A DNA stretch of 64,000 nt from positions 434,001-498,000 of the forward strand of contig CAVSII010000001.1 of the NCBI GenBank assembly GCA_963727955.1. The letters run 5' to 3'. Positions 35,736 to 44,908 of the stretch are shown here, piece by piece. The translations under genes were made by a program, and so were the position numbers. The notes under the pieces were generated by a model. It made no database searches and was not told where the DNA came from. It saw only the letters and a program-made list of their open reading frames with translations. Source of the DNA: Bog-756 sp963727955 (GTDB taxonomy: Bacteria > Actinomycetota > Acidimicrobiia > Acidimicrobiales > RAAP-2). Position 1 is the stretch's first letter. The number at the start of each line of letters is the position of its first letter.

Positions 35736-36743
35736 ATGGTCTACATCCTGGCAACGGCCAGTGCCCTGGCCAACGCGCTGACCAGCATCCTCCAGCGGAT
35801 GGGCGTCGAAGATGCCCCCGATGACTCGACCCTCCGCCTCAGTCTGTTGACCCATGCGCTCAAGCGAGGCGTCTGGCTCATCGGCTTCGCCTTCATGGTG
35901 GGTTCGTTCCTATCGCAGGCTGTCGCCCTCCACCTCGGTGATCTGAGTCAGGTGCAGCCCATCCTCACCACCGAGCTTCTCTTCCTCATCATCATCCTGG
36001 CCACCTGGTTCCGATTCCGCATCGGGCTGCGCGAATGGCTGGGCTGTTCGGCCGCGGCCGGCGGTCTGGCCGGCTTCCTTCTGTTCGCCCAGCCCACCGG
36101 CGGCAACCTCGTACCCTCCGCTCGGGGCTGGATCCTGGCCGGCTCATTGTGCGGAGGCCTTGTCTTGGTCGCCATCATCCTTGCTCTGCGGGGACCGCGT
36201 TGGTGGCGAGCCGCCATGTTCGGCACGGCCGGTGCCATCGGGTTCGCCTTCACCGCCGCCCTCATCAAGACCGTCGGCGACATCGTGGCCGGCGACTGGG
36301 TGCAGATGTTCTTCCACTGGCAGACCTACGGCCTGGCCGTGTGCGGCGTGGCCTCGGTGTTCCTGGCCCAAAACGCCTTCCACGCCGGTCCCATCGCCGC
36401 CTCCCAGACCGCCCTGGTCCTGGTCGACCCCCTTGCCAGTCTGGCCATCGGCATCGGACTGTTCGGGGACAATCTGAGGACGTCCGGTGCGTTCGGTCCC
36501 TTGGAGGCACTCTCGCTGCTGGTCATGTTCGCCGGTGCCGCCTCGATTGCCCACTCACCGCTGATCTCCGGGATGAAGGGCGACGATGACCGCTATGCCG
36601 AAATGCTATCTCTGCGGTCACGGTCCAAGCGCCTGGTGGAAGCGGTCCAGGATCAGGTCTCCGTGGAGGTGTTCGAGCAGCTTCCCCCTGACGTGATCGA
36701 GCACCTTCCCGTCGACGTCATCAAGAACCACCGCTCGGACTGA
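35736..36743 (+). CDS. DMT/NIPA-like small-molecule or cation transporter
   Basis: A 335-residue membrane protein with about nine hydrophobic segments, arranged as in EamA/NIPA drug-metabolite transporters: 'MVYILATASALANALTSILQR' at the N-terminus and 'NAFHAGPIAASQTALVLVDPLASLAIGIGLF' late, the pattern of the conserved last DMT repeat. A hydrophilic C-terminal tail from about residue 275 holds 'QLPPDVIEHLPVDVIKNH'. Substrate unknown. Confidence 0.75.
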   Translation: MVYILATASALANALTSILQRMGVEDAPDDSTLRLSLLTHALKRGVWLIGFAFMVGSFLSQAVALHLGDLSQVQPILTTELLFLIIILATWFRFRIGLREWLGCSAAAGGLAGFLLFAQPTGGNLVPSARGWILAGSLCGGLVLVAIILALRGPRWWRAAMFGTAGAIGFAFTAALIKTVGDIVAGDWVQMFFHWQTYGLAVCGVASVFLAQNAFHAGPIAASQTALVLVDPLASLAIGIGLFGDNLRTSGAFGPLEALSLLVMFAGAASIAHSPLISGMKGDDDRYAEMLSLRSRSKRLVEAVQDQVSVEVFEQLPPDVIEHLPVDVIKNHRSD

Positions 36744-36808
36744 CTCCGGGATCGACGCCGGTTCGTCGTCAACACCGCTTCGGAGAGACTGGTCGCCCAA
36801 CCTGCCGG

Positions 36809-37666
36809 TCACAGACCTTGGGGTCGGTTGACGAAGCGCCCGGCTGCCGGCGAATAGAACCAGCGTCCCCCTGCCTTGGTACCCCCGTCCACCGGGATGT
36901 TGTGCCCGGTCACGTAGGACGAAAGGTCGGAGGCGAGGAAGAGCGCCACCCGGGCCTGGTCCTCCGGCCATCCCAGTCGACCCACCGGCGCCCACGACGG
37001 CCACAGCCGGTCATCGCTTGCCGGACCGGCCAGATAGTCGACCTGCGGGGTCTGGGTCAGGTCGGGCCCGATCCCGTTGACCCGGACACCGGCCCGGCCG
37101 ACCGATACGGCCAGGCTGGTGGTGAAATGGGCGGCGGCCGCTTTCATGGCTGCGTAGACCGGCTCGGCCGGAAACCCTCTCATACCTTCCACCGAGTGCA
37201 CGTTGACGATGGACCCGTGCCGCTGCTTGGTCATGGGACCGATGAAGGCGCGGGTCACGGCCAGGACGTGGAAGAGGTTGATGTCGTACATCGCTCTCCA
37301 CGACTCGGGTCCGGACTCCTGGAACGGGACCAGCGGGCGGTAGTCCCCGACATTGTTGATCAGGACGTCGACGCGTCCGTGACGGGTGAGCACCTCGTCG
37401 GCCAACCGGTCCACCTGTTCGGGGTCGGTGACATCGACCACGTGGGCCCGCACTGTCCCACCGGCTTCCTCGATGGCCAGCCGGGTGGTGTCGGCCCGGT
37501 CGGCGTCGATTTCGGCAATCTCGACGGCTGATCCGTGGGCGGCGAAGAGGCTGGCGATGGCCGCGCCGATGCCGTCGCCACCGCCGGTCACCACCGAGAC
37601 GCGACCGTCGAGCAGCCGGTTCCAGTCTCCGATGGAGGCGACGTCGGTTCTCCTCTGTGCCGTCAT
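36809..37666 (-). CDS. Short-chain dehydrogenase/reductase
   Basis: A 285-residue classical SDR. The Rossmann motif is 'TGGGDGIG', 'NNVG' follows, and the catalytic residues are Ser in 'VNVHSVEG' and Tyr/Lys in 'YAAMK'. The C-terminal 'VTGHNIPVDGGT' is typical. An Asp in 'EIDADRAD' after the second strand suggests NAD(H) preference. Substrate unknown. A second SDR gene starts divergently 270 bases away. Confidence 0.85.
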   Translation of the reverse strand: MTAQRRTDVASIGDWNRLLDGRVSVVTGGGDGIGAAIASLFAAHGSAVEIAEIDADRADTTRLAIEEAGGTVRAHVVDVTDPEQVDRLADEVLTRHGRVDVLINNVGDYRPLVPFQESGPESWRAMYDINLFHVLAVTRAFIGPMTKQRHGSIVNVHSVEGMRGFPAEPVYAAMKAAAAHFTTSLAVSVGRAGVRVNGIGPDLTQTPQVDYLAGPASDDRLWPSWAPVGRLGWPEDQARVALFLASDLSSYVTGHNIPVDGGTKAGGRWFYSPAAGRFVNRPQGL

Positions 37667-37678
37667 GGTGACTCCTCC

Positions 37679-37730
37679 TTAGCTGTCCACCGCCCCTTAC
37701 CTGTCCACCGCCACTTACCTGTCCACTGCC
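37679..37730. repeat. Three tandem 18-base repeats
   Basis: TTAcCTGTCCACCGCC units, 18 bases apart, at 37679, 37697 and 37715 in the gap between two divergent SDR genes, just upstream of the minus-strand gene's start. Could be a multi-site operator or a simple slippage repeat. Confidence 0.75.
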
Positions 37731-37932
37731 GCCGGGTGCCTCTGGTCCCACCCTTGTGGCGTCGGGGGTCACGACGGTGGCCGGGGCGGACGGTGGTACC
37801 GTCGCACCCGGTTGCCTCCGTGGCCGTGGGCACAGGAGGTGGACAGAGGGTAGCGGGGGCTGGCCCTTTCCGGGGCTGACATTCGGTGCGCTCTCTAGAC
37901 TCGGCCGTTCACAACTCGGAGCAGGAGGAGGA

Positions 37933-38856
37933 ATGGTGACAGGCATCTGCGAGGGAAGGGTGGTCGTGATCACCGGGGCGGGACGGGGCATCGGCCGCCA
38001 GCACGCCATCGAATTCGCCCGGCAGGGGGCCAAGGTGGTGGTCAACGACGTGGGCGCGGCGGTCGACGGTACCGGTTCCTCGGATGGACCGGCCGGTGAG
38101 GTGGTGGCCGAAGTCAGGGCGGCGGGCGGCCAAGCGGTGGCCAACGGCGACGACGTGGCCGACTGGGACGGGGCCGAGCGCCTCATCGCCACGGCCATCG
38201 ACACCTTCGGCGGTCTCGACGTGCTGGTCAACAACGCCGGCATCCTGCGCGACCGGATGCTGGTCAACATGACCGAGGCCGAATGGGACGCGGTCATCCG
38301 GGTGCACCTCCGGGGGACGTTCGCACCGACCCGTAAGGCGGTCGACTACTGGAGGAACCGGGTGAAGGCAGGAGAGACCAATGACGCCCGGATCATCAAC
38401 ACCACCTCGCCGTCGGGCATCTACGGAAATGTCGGGCAGACCAACTACGGAGCGGCCAAAGCGGGCATCGCCTCGATGACGGTGATCGCCGCCATGGAGC
38501 TCGGCCGCTACGGCGTGACCGTCAACGCCATCGCCCCGGCCGCACTGACCCGGATGACCGAAAACCTCGGCTTCGGCCAGGCCGACTCAGACAGGTTGCC
38601 GGACGCCTTCGATCCCAACGACCCTGCCAACATCTCACCGCTGGTGGTCTGGTTGGGGAGCGGGGCATCATCCGGCATCACCGGGCGGGTTTTCAACGTG
38701 CACGGCGGACACATCAGTGTGGCCGAAGGATGGGTGGCCGGGCCAGGGGTGGACAAGAAGGACAGATGGGAGAGCGCCGAGCTGGGTGACGTGATCCCGG
38801 GCCTGGTGGCCGAGGCGGCGCCCAACGCCGACATGCTGGGCCGGCGGGCGGTGTGA
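37933..38856 (+). CDS. Short-chain dehydrogenase/reductase (multifunctional-protein-2-like)
   Basis: A 307-residue SDR with cofactor motif 'TGAGRGIGRQHA', 'VVVNDVGAAVDG' (Asp for NAD), 'NNAG' and active site 'TSPSGIYGNVGQTNYGAAKAG'. This version, with Arg-Gln-His-Ala and the long loop after strand 2, is like the 3-hydroxyacyl-CoA dehydrogenase part of peroxisomal MFE-2 and its actinobacterial relatives, so a role in beta-oxidation of branched or steroid side chains is plausible. ATG 37933 has a GGAGGAGG site. It overlaps the next gene by four bases. Confidence 0.83.
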   Translation: MVTGICEGRVVVITGAGRGIGRQHAIEFARQGAKVVVNDVGAAVDGTGSSDGPAGEVVAEVRAAGGQAVANGDDVADWDGAERLIATAIDTFGGLDVLVNNAGILRDRMLVNMTEAEWDAVIRVHLRGTFAPTRKAVDYWRNRVKAGETNDARIINTTSPSGIYGNVGQTNYGAAKAGIASMTVIAAMELGRYGVTVNAIAPAALTRMTENLGFGQADSDRLPDAFDPNDPANISPLVVWLGSGASSGITGRVFNVHGGHISVAEGWVAGPGVDKKDRWESAELGDVIPGLVAEAAPNADMLGRRAV

Positions 38857-40070
38857 AGGTGGATCCGGAAGGGGCGGGGTTCGACCCGGAGCGGCTGGAG
38901 CGCCTGACCGCCCACTTCCGCCAGCATTATGTGGAACCGGGCAAGATCACCGGCTGCCAGATCGCCGTCAGCCGCGGCGGCAGGCTGGCCTACTGGCGTT
39001 CGTTGGGTTTGGTCGACCGGGAGCGCGGTCGTCCCGTCGAGGACGACACCATTTGGCGTATCTATTCGATGACCAAACCGATCGCCTCGGTGGCCCTCAT
39101 GCAACTGTACGAGAGGGGCCTGTTCCAGCTGGACGATCCTGTCCACCGTTACATCCCGGCCTGGCGACATCTGACGGTCGGTGATCTCCAGCCGGACGGA
39201 TCCCTCACCACCGTCGAGCTGCAGCGGCCGGTGTCGGTACGAGACGCCCTGACCCACATGACCGGCCTTCCTGGGAGCGTGGTGCCGGGCCATCCGGCCG
39301 ACACCCGGTTCAACGAGGAGGTGCACGCCGCCCGTCACGGGATGACCCTCGAGAAGATGTGCGATCTGCTCGCCCATTTCCCCCTCAAGTTCCAACCGGG
39401 CACCCACTGGAACTACGGGGTTTCGACCGACGTCTGCGCCCGGCTGGTCGAGATCCTGTCCGGTGATCGATTCGACGACTACCTGCAGCACAACCTGTTC
39501 GAACCGTTGTCCATGTCCGATACCGGGTTCTCGGTACCGGCAGAGTCGGCCGACCGGTTGGCCGCTGGATACAGCTACCGGGCCCATCAGGCGCCCGGGC
39601 TCATGGACGACCCTGCCAGCAGCTCCTACCTTCGGCCGCGCTCGTATCTCTCGGGTGCCGGCGGGCTGGTGGCCACCAGCGGCGATTACCTTCGCTTCTG
39701 TCAGATGCTTGTCGGCCGGGGTGAGCTCGATGGACACCGGGTCATCGGCCGCAAGACGCTCGAGCTGATGACGACCAACCATCTTCCCGGCGACAGCGAC
39801 CTTGCTCGGCTGGCCACCGGCGGGTTCGGTGAGGCGGAGTTCGACGGATTCGGTTTCGGACTCGGATTCGCCGTGGGCAGGGGCCCGGCCGCCACCGGTA
39901 TGGCCGGCTCCCCCGGTGAGTACTCCTGGGGTGGCGCCGCCTCGACCGCCTTCTGGGTCGACCCGGTGGAGGACCTGACCGTCGTGTTCATGACGCAGTT
40001 GTTCCCGTCCACGTCGTACCCGTTCCGTGCCCAACTGAGAGCGCTCGTCTACCAGGCCCTGGCCGACTGA
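38853..40070 (+). CDS. Serine hydrolase of the beta-lactamase/EstB type
   Basis: A 405-residue class C beta-lactamase-fold protein. The nucleophile motif SxxK is Ser72-Met-Thr-Lys75 in 'RIYSMTKPIASVALMQL', and the tyrosine motif is in 'HWNYGVSTDVCARLVEIL'. There is no signal peptide, so it acts in the cytoplasm, more likely as an esterase than a beta-lactamase. It is translationally coupled to the SDR (GTGA overlap), suggesting both act on one acyl or ester substrate. Confidence 0.83.
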   Translation: MKVDPEGAGFDPERLERLTAHFRQHYVEPGKITGCQIAVSRGGRLAYWRSLGLVDRERGRPVEDDTIWRIYSMTKPIASVALMQLYERGLFQLDDPVHRYIPAWRHLTVGDLQPDGSLTTVELQRPVSVRDALTHMTGLPGSVVPGHPADTRFNEEVHAARHGMTLEKMCDLLAHFPLKFQPGTHWNYGVSTDVCARLVEILSGDRFDDYLQHNLFEPLSMSDTGFSVPAESADRLAAGYSYRAHQAPGLMDDPASSSYLRPRSYLSGAGGLVATSGDYLRFCQMLVGRGELDGHRVIGRKTLELMTTNHLPGDSDLARLATGGFGEAEFDGFGFGLGFAVGRGPAATGMAGSPGEYSWGGAASTAFWVDPVEDLTVVFMTQLFPSTSYPFRAQLRALVYQALAD

Positions 40071-40077
40071 ATCTGCC

Positions 40078-41190
40078 TCAGAGACGGAAGTGCTCGAAGA
40101 ATCCCCAGATGAGGTCGGTGGCGTTTATCTGGAAGGTGGTGAATCCGGTCACTGAGCTGACCTCCTGGCTGAATTTGCTGCCCGGCCAGGAGTGCCCTCC
40201 GCCGAGGATGATGTAGAACTCGACTGCGGTCCCCGGTGGGCACTTGTAGCGACGCAGGATGACCTGGCTGGCGATCCGTGTATCGGTGGAGTGGGGGTCA
40301 CACCCGTTCTTGCCGGCCCATGTCTTCACATTGGCGGGAAAGCCGGGGCCGTGCAGGTTCACCTTGACCGGGACCGTGGTGGCAGGGGACGCCGAGGAAG
40401 TCTTCCCCTCCACGCGGTTGAGGGTGGCAGTGCCCACCCCGCCGTTGAAGAAGAGGATCGGGTCGGCCGTCCCGTTGAAGGCCAGGACGGGGACCGGTCG
40501 GGCCGGGATGCAGGGCGTGGGCACGATCAGGCCGGAGACTGCGGCAACGGCAGCGAAGCGGTTGGCCATGGTGCAGGCCAGCAACGAGGTCATGAACGAT
40601 CCCTCGGACAGCCCGCTGGCGTAGACCCGGGAGGTGTCGATGCACAGGGTGGACTCGAGGTGATCGAGCATGGCCGTCACGAAAGCCAGGTCGGGGTTGG
40701 GGTGGGAGGTGGCCGAATAGTCCCACTGCACGGGAGTGCCCGTCCCGTTGGGGAAGACGACATCGAACCCGTCCCTCTGGCCCAGGACGCCGAACATGGT
40801 GGTCTGTGACTGGATGACCGCTCCTTCGATCAGGCCGTGGAAGTTGACCACCAGGGGCCGCGGGATGGCACGGCCCGGGGTCGGCCGGTTGTGATCGGTC
40901 GGGCTGGGTGTGGTGGGTGACGGTGTGTCGAGGAGGTACCAGCGGGGAACGCCCCCGACGTCGATGGTCCCCCGTTGATCGGTTGCTGGCCCGCTCGGGG
41001 CCAAAGCACATCCGGCCGATGGCACCGGCGCCCCGGGGGCCACCGTGGCCGTGGCGGCTGACAGGGTGGACGGGGTAGACGCGGAGCCCGACCCACTGGC
41101 GACGGAGGACGAGCACCCGGCCAGGCACAGGGCGACCACAAGGGTGGCCCCTGCGAGCGCGACGAATGAGCGAGACGGGTGGGTACGCAT
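40078..41190 (-). CDS. LpqC-like esterase lipoprotein (PHB-depolymerase family)
   Basis: A 370-residue lipoprotein with a signal peptide ending in LAGC, a Ser/Thr-rich linker and an alpha/beta-hydrolase domain. The nucleophile Ser sits in 'ASGLSEGSFMTSLLAC' (GxSxG), the acid is likely Asp in 'FNGTADPI', and the His is in 'GGGHSWPG'. The family includes polyhydroxybutyrate depolymerases, feruloyl esterases and mycobacterial LpqC. ATG 41190 gives the complete signal peptide. It lies 13 bases after the EcfS-like gene and probably shares its transcript, though its link to vitamin uptake is unclear. Confidence 0.82.
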   Translation of the reverse strand: MRTHPSRSFVALAGATLVVALCLAGCSSSVASGSGSASTPSTLSAATATVAPGAPVPSAGCALAPSGPATDQRGTIDVGGVPRWYLLDTPSPTTPSPTDHNRPTPGRAIPRPLVVNFHGLIEGAVIQSQTTMFGVLGQRDGFDVVFPNGTGTPVQWDYSATSHPNPDLAFVTAMLDHLESTLCIDTSRVYASGLSEGSFMTSLLACTMANRFAAVAAVSGLIVPTPCIPARPVPVLAFNGTADPILFFNGGVGTATLNRVEGKTSSASPATTVPVKVNLHGPGFPANVKTWAGKNGCDPHSTDTRIASQVILRRYKCPPGTAVEFYIILGGGHSWPGSKFSQEVSSVTGFTTFQINATDLIWGFFEHFRL

Positions 41191-41203
41191 GGCGTGTAGC
41201 GAA

Positions 41204-42070
41204 TCACACAGGCCGGTGTCGCGTATGGTCGCCCGAGGATGTCGGGGTAGAGGCCGACCCGGCCGGGTCCGGTCCGCCATGGCTGTCGAACACCACCGGT
41301 GCCTCGAAGGCGGCCCGACGGGCGGCCCGGCGCAGGGTGGCCAGAACCGCCGACCCGACCAGCAGGATGCACACGAAATTGGTGATGGCTCGCCCGGTGT
41401 CCCATCCGAGAGAAGTGGTGGCGTCGAAGATGAGGTAGCGGTGGATGTTGACCGCCAGTGACCCACCGGGCAGGTAGGCAATGGTGCTGTGCGGATCGAC
41501 GGTAAAGGGCCAGAAGGAGAGATTGAGCATGAAGCCGAACAGGTAGCCGGACAGGGCACCGTAGAAGGCCAGCATGACGACCTCCCGCCGACCGGTGGCC
41601 GGAGGAAGGAGACCGGCGAAGAGACCGACCCAGGCGCAGCCGAACATCTGGTAGGGCATCCATGGCCCCACGCCACCGGTGATGAGGGCCGAGGCGAACA
41701 GGGTGGTGCAGCCCAGGGCGAAGCCGAATCCAGGACCGAAGACCCGTCCGGCCAGCACCAAAAGGAAGAACACCATCTCGATGCCGGCGGTACCCGCCCC
41801 CAACGGCCGCAGGGCCGCTCCGATGGCTGACAGGACGCCCAGCATGGCGATGGCCTTGGCATCGATGCCGCCGCTGGCCAAGTCGGCGAACACCACGGCC
41901 ACCACCAGAACCAGCAGGACGCCGAAGAGCAAGGGGGCCATGGCCCCGTCACCGAAACCACCGGGAGCTACCACGAACGGCCAGAGGAAGGCCACGCACC
42001 CGATGAATGAGGCCATGACGATGACCGCCCGCGACCGCACACCGATGCGGATGGCTGCCATCCGGTCCAT
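41204..42070 (-). CDS. ECF transporter substrate-specific (S) component
   Basis: A 288-residue membrane protein with about six hydrophobic segments and a hydrophilic tail. 'GAALRPLGAGTAGIEMVFFLLVLAGRVFGPGFGFALGCTTLFASALITGGVGPWMPYQM' is a characteristic ECF S-component stretch (Arg-Pro-x-Gly near a conserved Gly-rich helix). Its ATG overlaps the stop of the double ATPase. Given the cobalamin riboswitch that starts the operon, the ligand is most likely cobalamin or a precursor. Confidence 0.8.
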   Translation of the reverse strand: MDRMAAIRIGVRSRAVIVMASFIGCVAFLWPFVVAPGGFGDGAMAPLLFGVLLVLVVAVVFADLASGGIDAKAIAMLGVLSAIGAALRPLGAGTAGIEMVFFLLVLAGRVFGPGFGFALGCTTLFASALITGGVGPWMPYQMFGCAWVGLFAGLLPPATGRREVVMLAFYGALSGYLFGFMLNLSFWPFTVDPHSTIAYLPGGSLAVNIHRYLIFDATTSLGWDTGRAITNFVCILLVGSAVLATLRRAARRAAFEAPVVFDSHGGPDPAGSASTPTSSGDHTRHRPV

Positions 42071-43692
42071 CAGCTGGCCGTCCTCAGGGCACAGGCCACC
42101 TGATCCACGGTGAGGACCTCGAGCGGGGCCAGGATCTTGGCCACCTGAGGGGCGAACGAGGGTGATGCCACCATCACCTCGGGAGCCGGTCCGTCGGCCA
42201 CGATCTCGCCGGCCGCCATCACCAGCACCCGGTCGGCCACCGCCGCCACGAACTCGACGTCGTGCGTGGAGACCACGACGGATCGACCCTCGCCGGCCAG
42301 CCGATCGATGATCCCCACCAAGGCGTGCTTGGCCTTGTAGTCCAGCCCACGCGTGGGCTCGTCGAGGAGCACGATGGTGGGTGAGGCGGTCAGCTGGACG
42401 GCCAGGACGAGCGAGAGCCGCTGGCCCTCGGAGAGGTCCCGCGGGTGCATGGCCGGTGGGATGCCCGGGCTCAGCCAATCGAGCAGTACCTGGGCGGGGA
42501 GCGGCGAGGCGCCGTCCGACTCCCGATCGGCCTGCTCGCACTCTTCGGCCACCGTGTCCATGTAGAGAAGATCGGCCGGCGTCTGCGGGACGAGGCCGAC
42601 GACGGCCCGTGCCTTGGCCGGAGCCAGCGATTTCGGATCCGCCCCCTCGATATCGACGGTTCCGCTCTGACGTGGTCCGGACCCTTGGATGGCCCACAGG
42701 AGCGATGACTTGCCGGAGCCGTTGCGGCCCATCAGCGCCGTCACCTCACCTCCTCTGAGCTCGACGTCCACACCCCGGACAGCGGTGACCGCCCCGTAGC
42801 GGACCGTGATGTTGCGGGCCCGCATGATGGTGCTGCCCACCCGACCGTCGGTGGTCGGACGCCGGGGCGGGACCGGTCGGTCGCCCATCTGCTGGCGCAG
42901 CGGAGGGGCCAGTCGACGGGCGTCGCGCACCGACAAGGGGAGCGGATCCCATCTGGCCAACCGGCCGAGTTCCACCACCGGCGGTGCCACCTGGGTGGAC
43001 CGGAGCATGGAGGCCGGAGGCCCGGTGGACACCGAGCCGTCGGCCATGACCTCGATGATCCTGTCGGCGTATTGAACCACTCGCTCCAGCCGGTGCTCGG
43101 CCAGCAGGACGGTCACCCCCAGGTCGTGCACCAGACGGGTGATGGCGGCCAGCACCTCCTCGGCGGCGTGGGGATCGAGGGCCGAAGTGGGTTCGTCGAG
43201 GACCAGGACCCGCGGGTGTGCGGTCAGCACGGAGCCGATGGCCACTCGTTGCTGTTGCCCCCCCGACAACTGGAAGAGAGGCCGGTCGCGCAGCTCGGCG
43301 ATACCCAGCAGATCGAGCGTCTCCTCGACCCGCTTGCGCATGACCGGGGGCGGGACGGCCAGTTGTTCCATGCCGTAGGCCAGTTCCTCCTCGACGGTGT
43401 CGGTGACGAATCCGGACAACGGGTCCTGACCGACCACCCCGACCACGTCGGCCAATTCACGGGGGGGATGTGTCCTGGTGTCGCGCCCGTCGACCAGCAC
43501 TCTTCCGGCCAACGTCCCCCCGGTAAAATGGGGTACCAGACCGTTGACCGCTCCGAGAAGGGTGGACTTACCCACGCCGGTCCGGCCCACCACCAGGGCC
43601 AGCTCTCCCTCGTCGACGGCCAGGCACACGTCGCGCAGGACCGGACAGGCGGCGTCGGCGTAGGTGACCGACACGTGGTCGAATTCGATCAT
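42070..43692 (-). CDS. ecfA: ECF transporter double ATPase (EcfA-EcfA' fusion)
   Basis: A 540-residue protein with two full ABC domains. The first has Walker A GRTGVGKS (36-43), signature 'LSGGQQQR' and Walker B 'VLVLDEPTSAL'. The second has Walker A GRNGSGKS near residue 320, signature 'LSEGQRLS' and Walker B 'IVLLDEPTRGLD'. The two halves correspond to the EcfA1 and EcfA2 subunits fused into one chain, a common actinobacterial form. It overlaps EcfT by four bases and the S component by one. Confidence 0.92.
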   Translation of the reverse strand: MIEFDHVSVTYADAACPVLRDVCLAVDEGELALVVGRTGVGKSTLLGAVNGLVPHFTGGTLAGRVLVDGRDTRTHPPRELADVVGVVGQDPLSGFVTDTVEEELAYGMEQLAVPPPVMRKRVEETLDLLGIAELRDRPLFQLSGGQQQRVAIGSVLTAHPRVLVLDEPTSALDPHAAEEVLAAITRLVHDLGVTVLLAEHRLERVVQYADRIIEVMADGSVSTGPPASMLRSTQVAPPVVELGRLARWDPLPLSVRDARRLAPPLRQQMGDRPVPPRRPTTDGRVGSTIMRARNITVRYGAVTAVRGVDVELRGGEVTALMGRNGSGKSSLLWAIQGSGPRQSGTVDIEGADPKSLAPAKARAVVGLVPQTPADLLYMDTVAEECEQADRESDGASPLPAQVLLDWLSPGIPPAMHPRDLSEGQRLSLVLAVQLTASPTIVLLDEPTRGLDYKAKHALVGIIDRLAGEGRSVVVSTHDVEFVAAVADRVLVMAAGEIVADGPAPEVMVASPSFAPQVAKILAPLEVLTVDQVACALRTAS

Positions 43693-44906
43693 GCCGGTAT
43701 GCCGACCGGAGGATCCGAAAGGGCATCCTGGTCCCTCTGCCCCGACCGCCGGCCGACGCCTGCGGGCTCGGCCGCCGGTTCCGAGCGGATCCGACGGACC
43801 GGTGGGGGAGCGACCACTGCGGCCAGGGCGGCGATGAGGATGGCCACGGCCGGAACCAACGGTAGCGAGGGCCAGGTGAGCGGGGTGACCGACGGGTTGA
43901 GAGCGGCGGCGCCGCGGCCCGCTCCGACCACGAACACCAGGGCGGGGACCAGACCGCAGGCCACCACCGTCCACTCGGGGAGTTTCCATGGATCCGGCCG
44001 GTACTGGCTCCGGCCCACGCGGCGACTGCCGCACACCAGACCGGCACAACACAGGACCGATCCGACCAGCAGGGCGGGCAGCCCGACCGTCCCCGGGGTG
44101 GCGTCGTCGAGGAGGCCGTAGGCGCCGACGCACAGCCCCGCCATTCCGCCCAGCATGAGCACTCCTGTGAGTCGGCGGGCCCAGCGGGGGGATGTGCCGG
44201 TACGCCCGTAGCCGCGTGAGTCCATGGCTGCCGCCAAGCGCAAAGAGCGTTCGAGGGCATCCTCCATGACGGGAATGGCGATGCTGCGCAACGCGTGCAG
44301 CCCGCCGGCTGATCCCCCGCGCAGTTTCCGGGCCCTCCGGACCCGCTGCACACTGTCGACCAGCTGAGGGGCGACGCTGAGCGAGACCACCACCGCCACA
44401 CCGAGCTCGTAAAGGGCGCCGGGCAGCACGCGCAGGGCCCGCTTGGGATTGGCCAGCGCGTTGGCCGCCCCCAGACAGCACAGGAGACACCCCAGCTGGA
44501 GGCCGCCGTAGAGGGCCTGTACCGTTCCGTCGAGGGTGACCGGACCCCCGATCTGCACGCCGGCCGCCCACGATGGCAGTGGGATGTGGGGCAGGCTGAA
44601 CAGCACGTGCATGTGCACGGTGCCGACGTCACCACCGAAGACCGAGCGGAACACCACCCGGATGGCGATGACGCTGCCCGCCAGGAACAGGTAGTACTTG
44701 AAGGCCCGGGCCCACGGGGCATCGCTGCGTCGGTTGGCCACCACCAGACCGAGGACGCCGAGGATAAGCAACAGGAGTAGCGGATCGGTGGTGCGTCCGG
44801 CCGCCACGGCCAGCCCGATGGCCCAGCTCCACCAGGCGACGGGGTGGAGCGTGCGCGGCACCCGACGGGCACCGGTCAGGCTCCAGCGGTGGGTGCGGGC
44901 CGACAC
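43689..44906 (-). CDS. ecfT: ECF transporter transmembrane coupling protein EcfT
   Basis: A 405-residue EcfT/CbiQ-family protein. The coupling region has 'VQRVRRARKLRG' followed by 'AMDSRGYGRTG', matching the two Ala-Arg-Gly coupling helices that contact the ATPases. About six membrane segments, plus extra spans toward the C-terminus and a hydrophilic tail. GTG start two bases after the upstream gene's stop. Confidence 0.9.
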   Translation of the reverse strand: MSARTHRWSLTGARRVPRTLHPVAWWSWAIGLAVAAGRTTDPLLLLLILGVLGLVVANRRSDAPWARAFKYYLFLAGSVIAIRVVFRSVFGGDVGTVHMHVLFSLPHIPLPSWAAGVQIGGPVTLDGTVQALYGGLQLGCLLCCLGAANALANPKRALRVLPGALYELGVAVVVSLSVAPQLVDSVQRVRRARKLRGGSAGGLHALRSIAIPVMEDALERSLRLAAAMDSRGYGRTGTSPRWARRLTGVLMLGGMAGLCVGAYGLLDDATPGTVGLPALLVGSVLCCAGLVCGSRRVGRSQYRPDPWKLPEWTVVACGLVPALVFVVGAGRGAAALNPSVTPLTWPSLPLVPAVAILIAALAAVVAPPPVRRIRSEPAAEPAGVGRRSGQRDQDALSDPPVGIPA

Positions 44907-44908
44907 CG

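Noticed and set aside
37011..38297. Long minus-strand frame spanning two divergent SDR genes
   Set aside because: It covers the intergenic repeats and overlaps two genes with clear SDR motifs in other frames.
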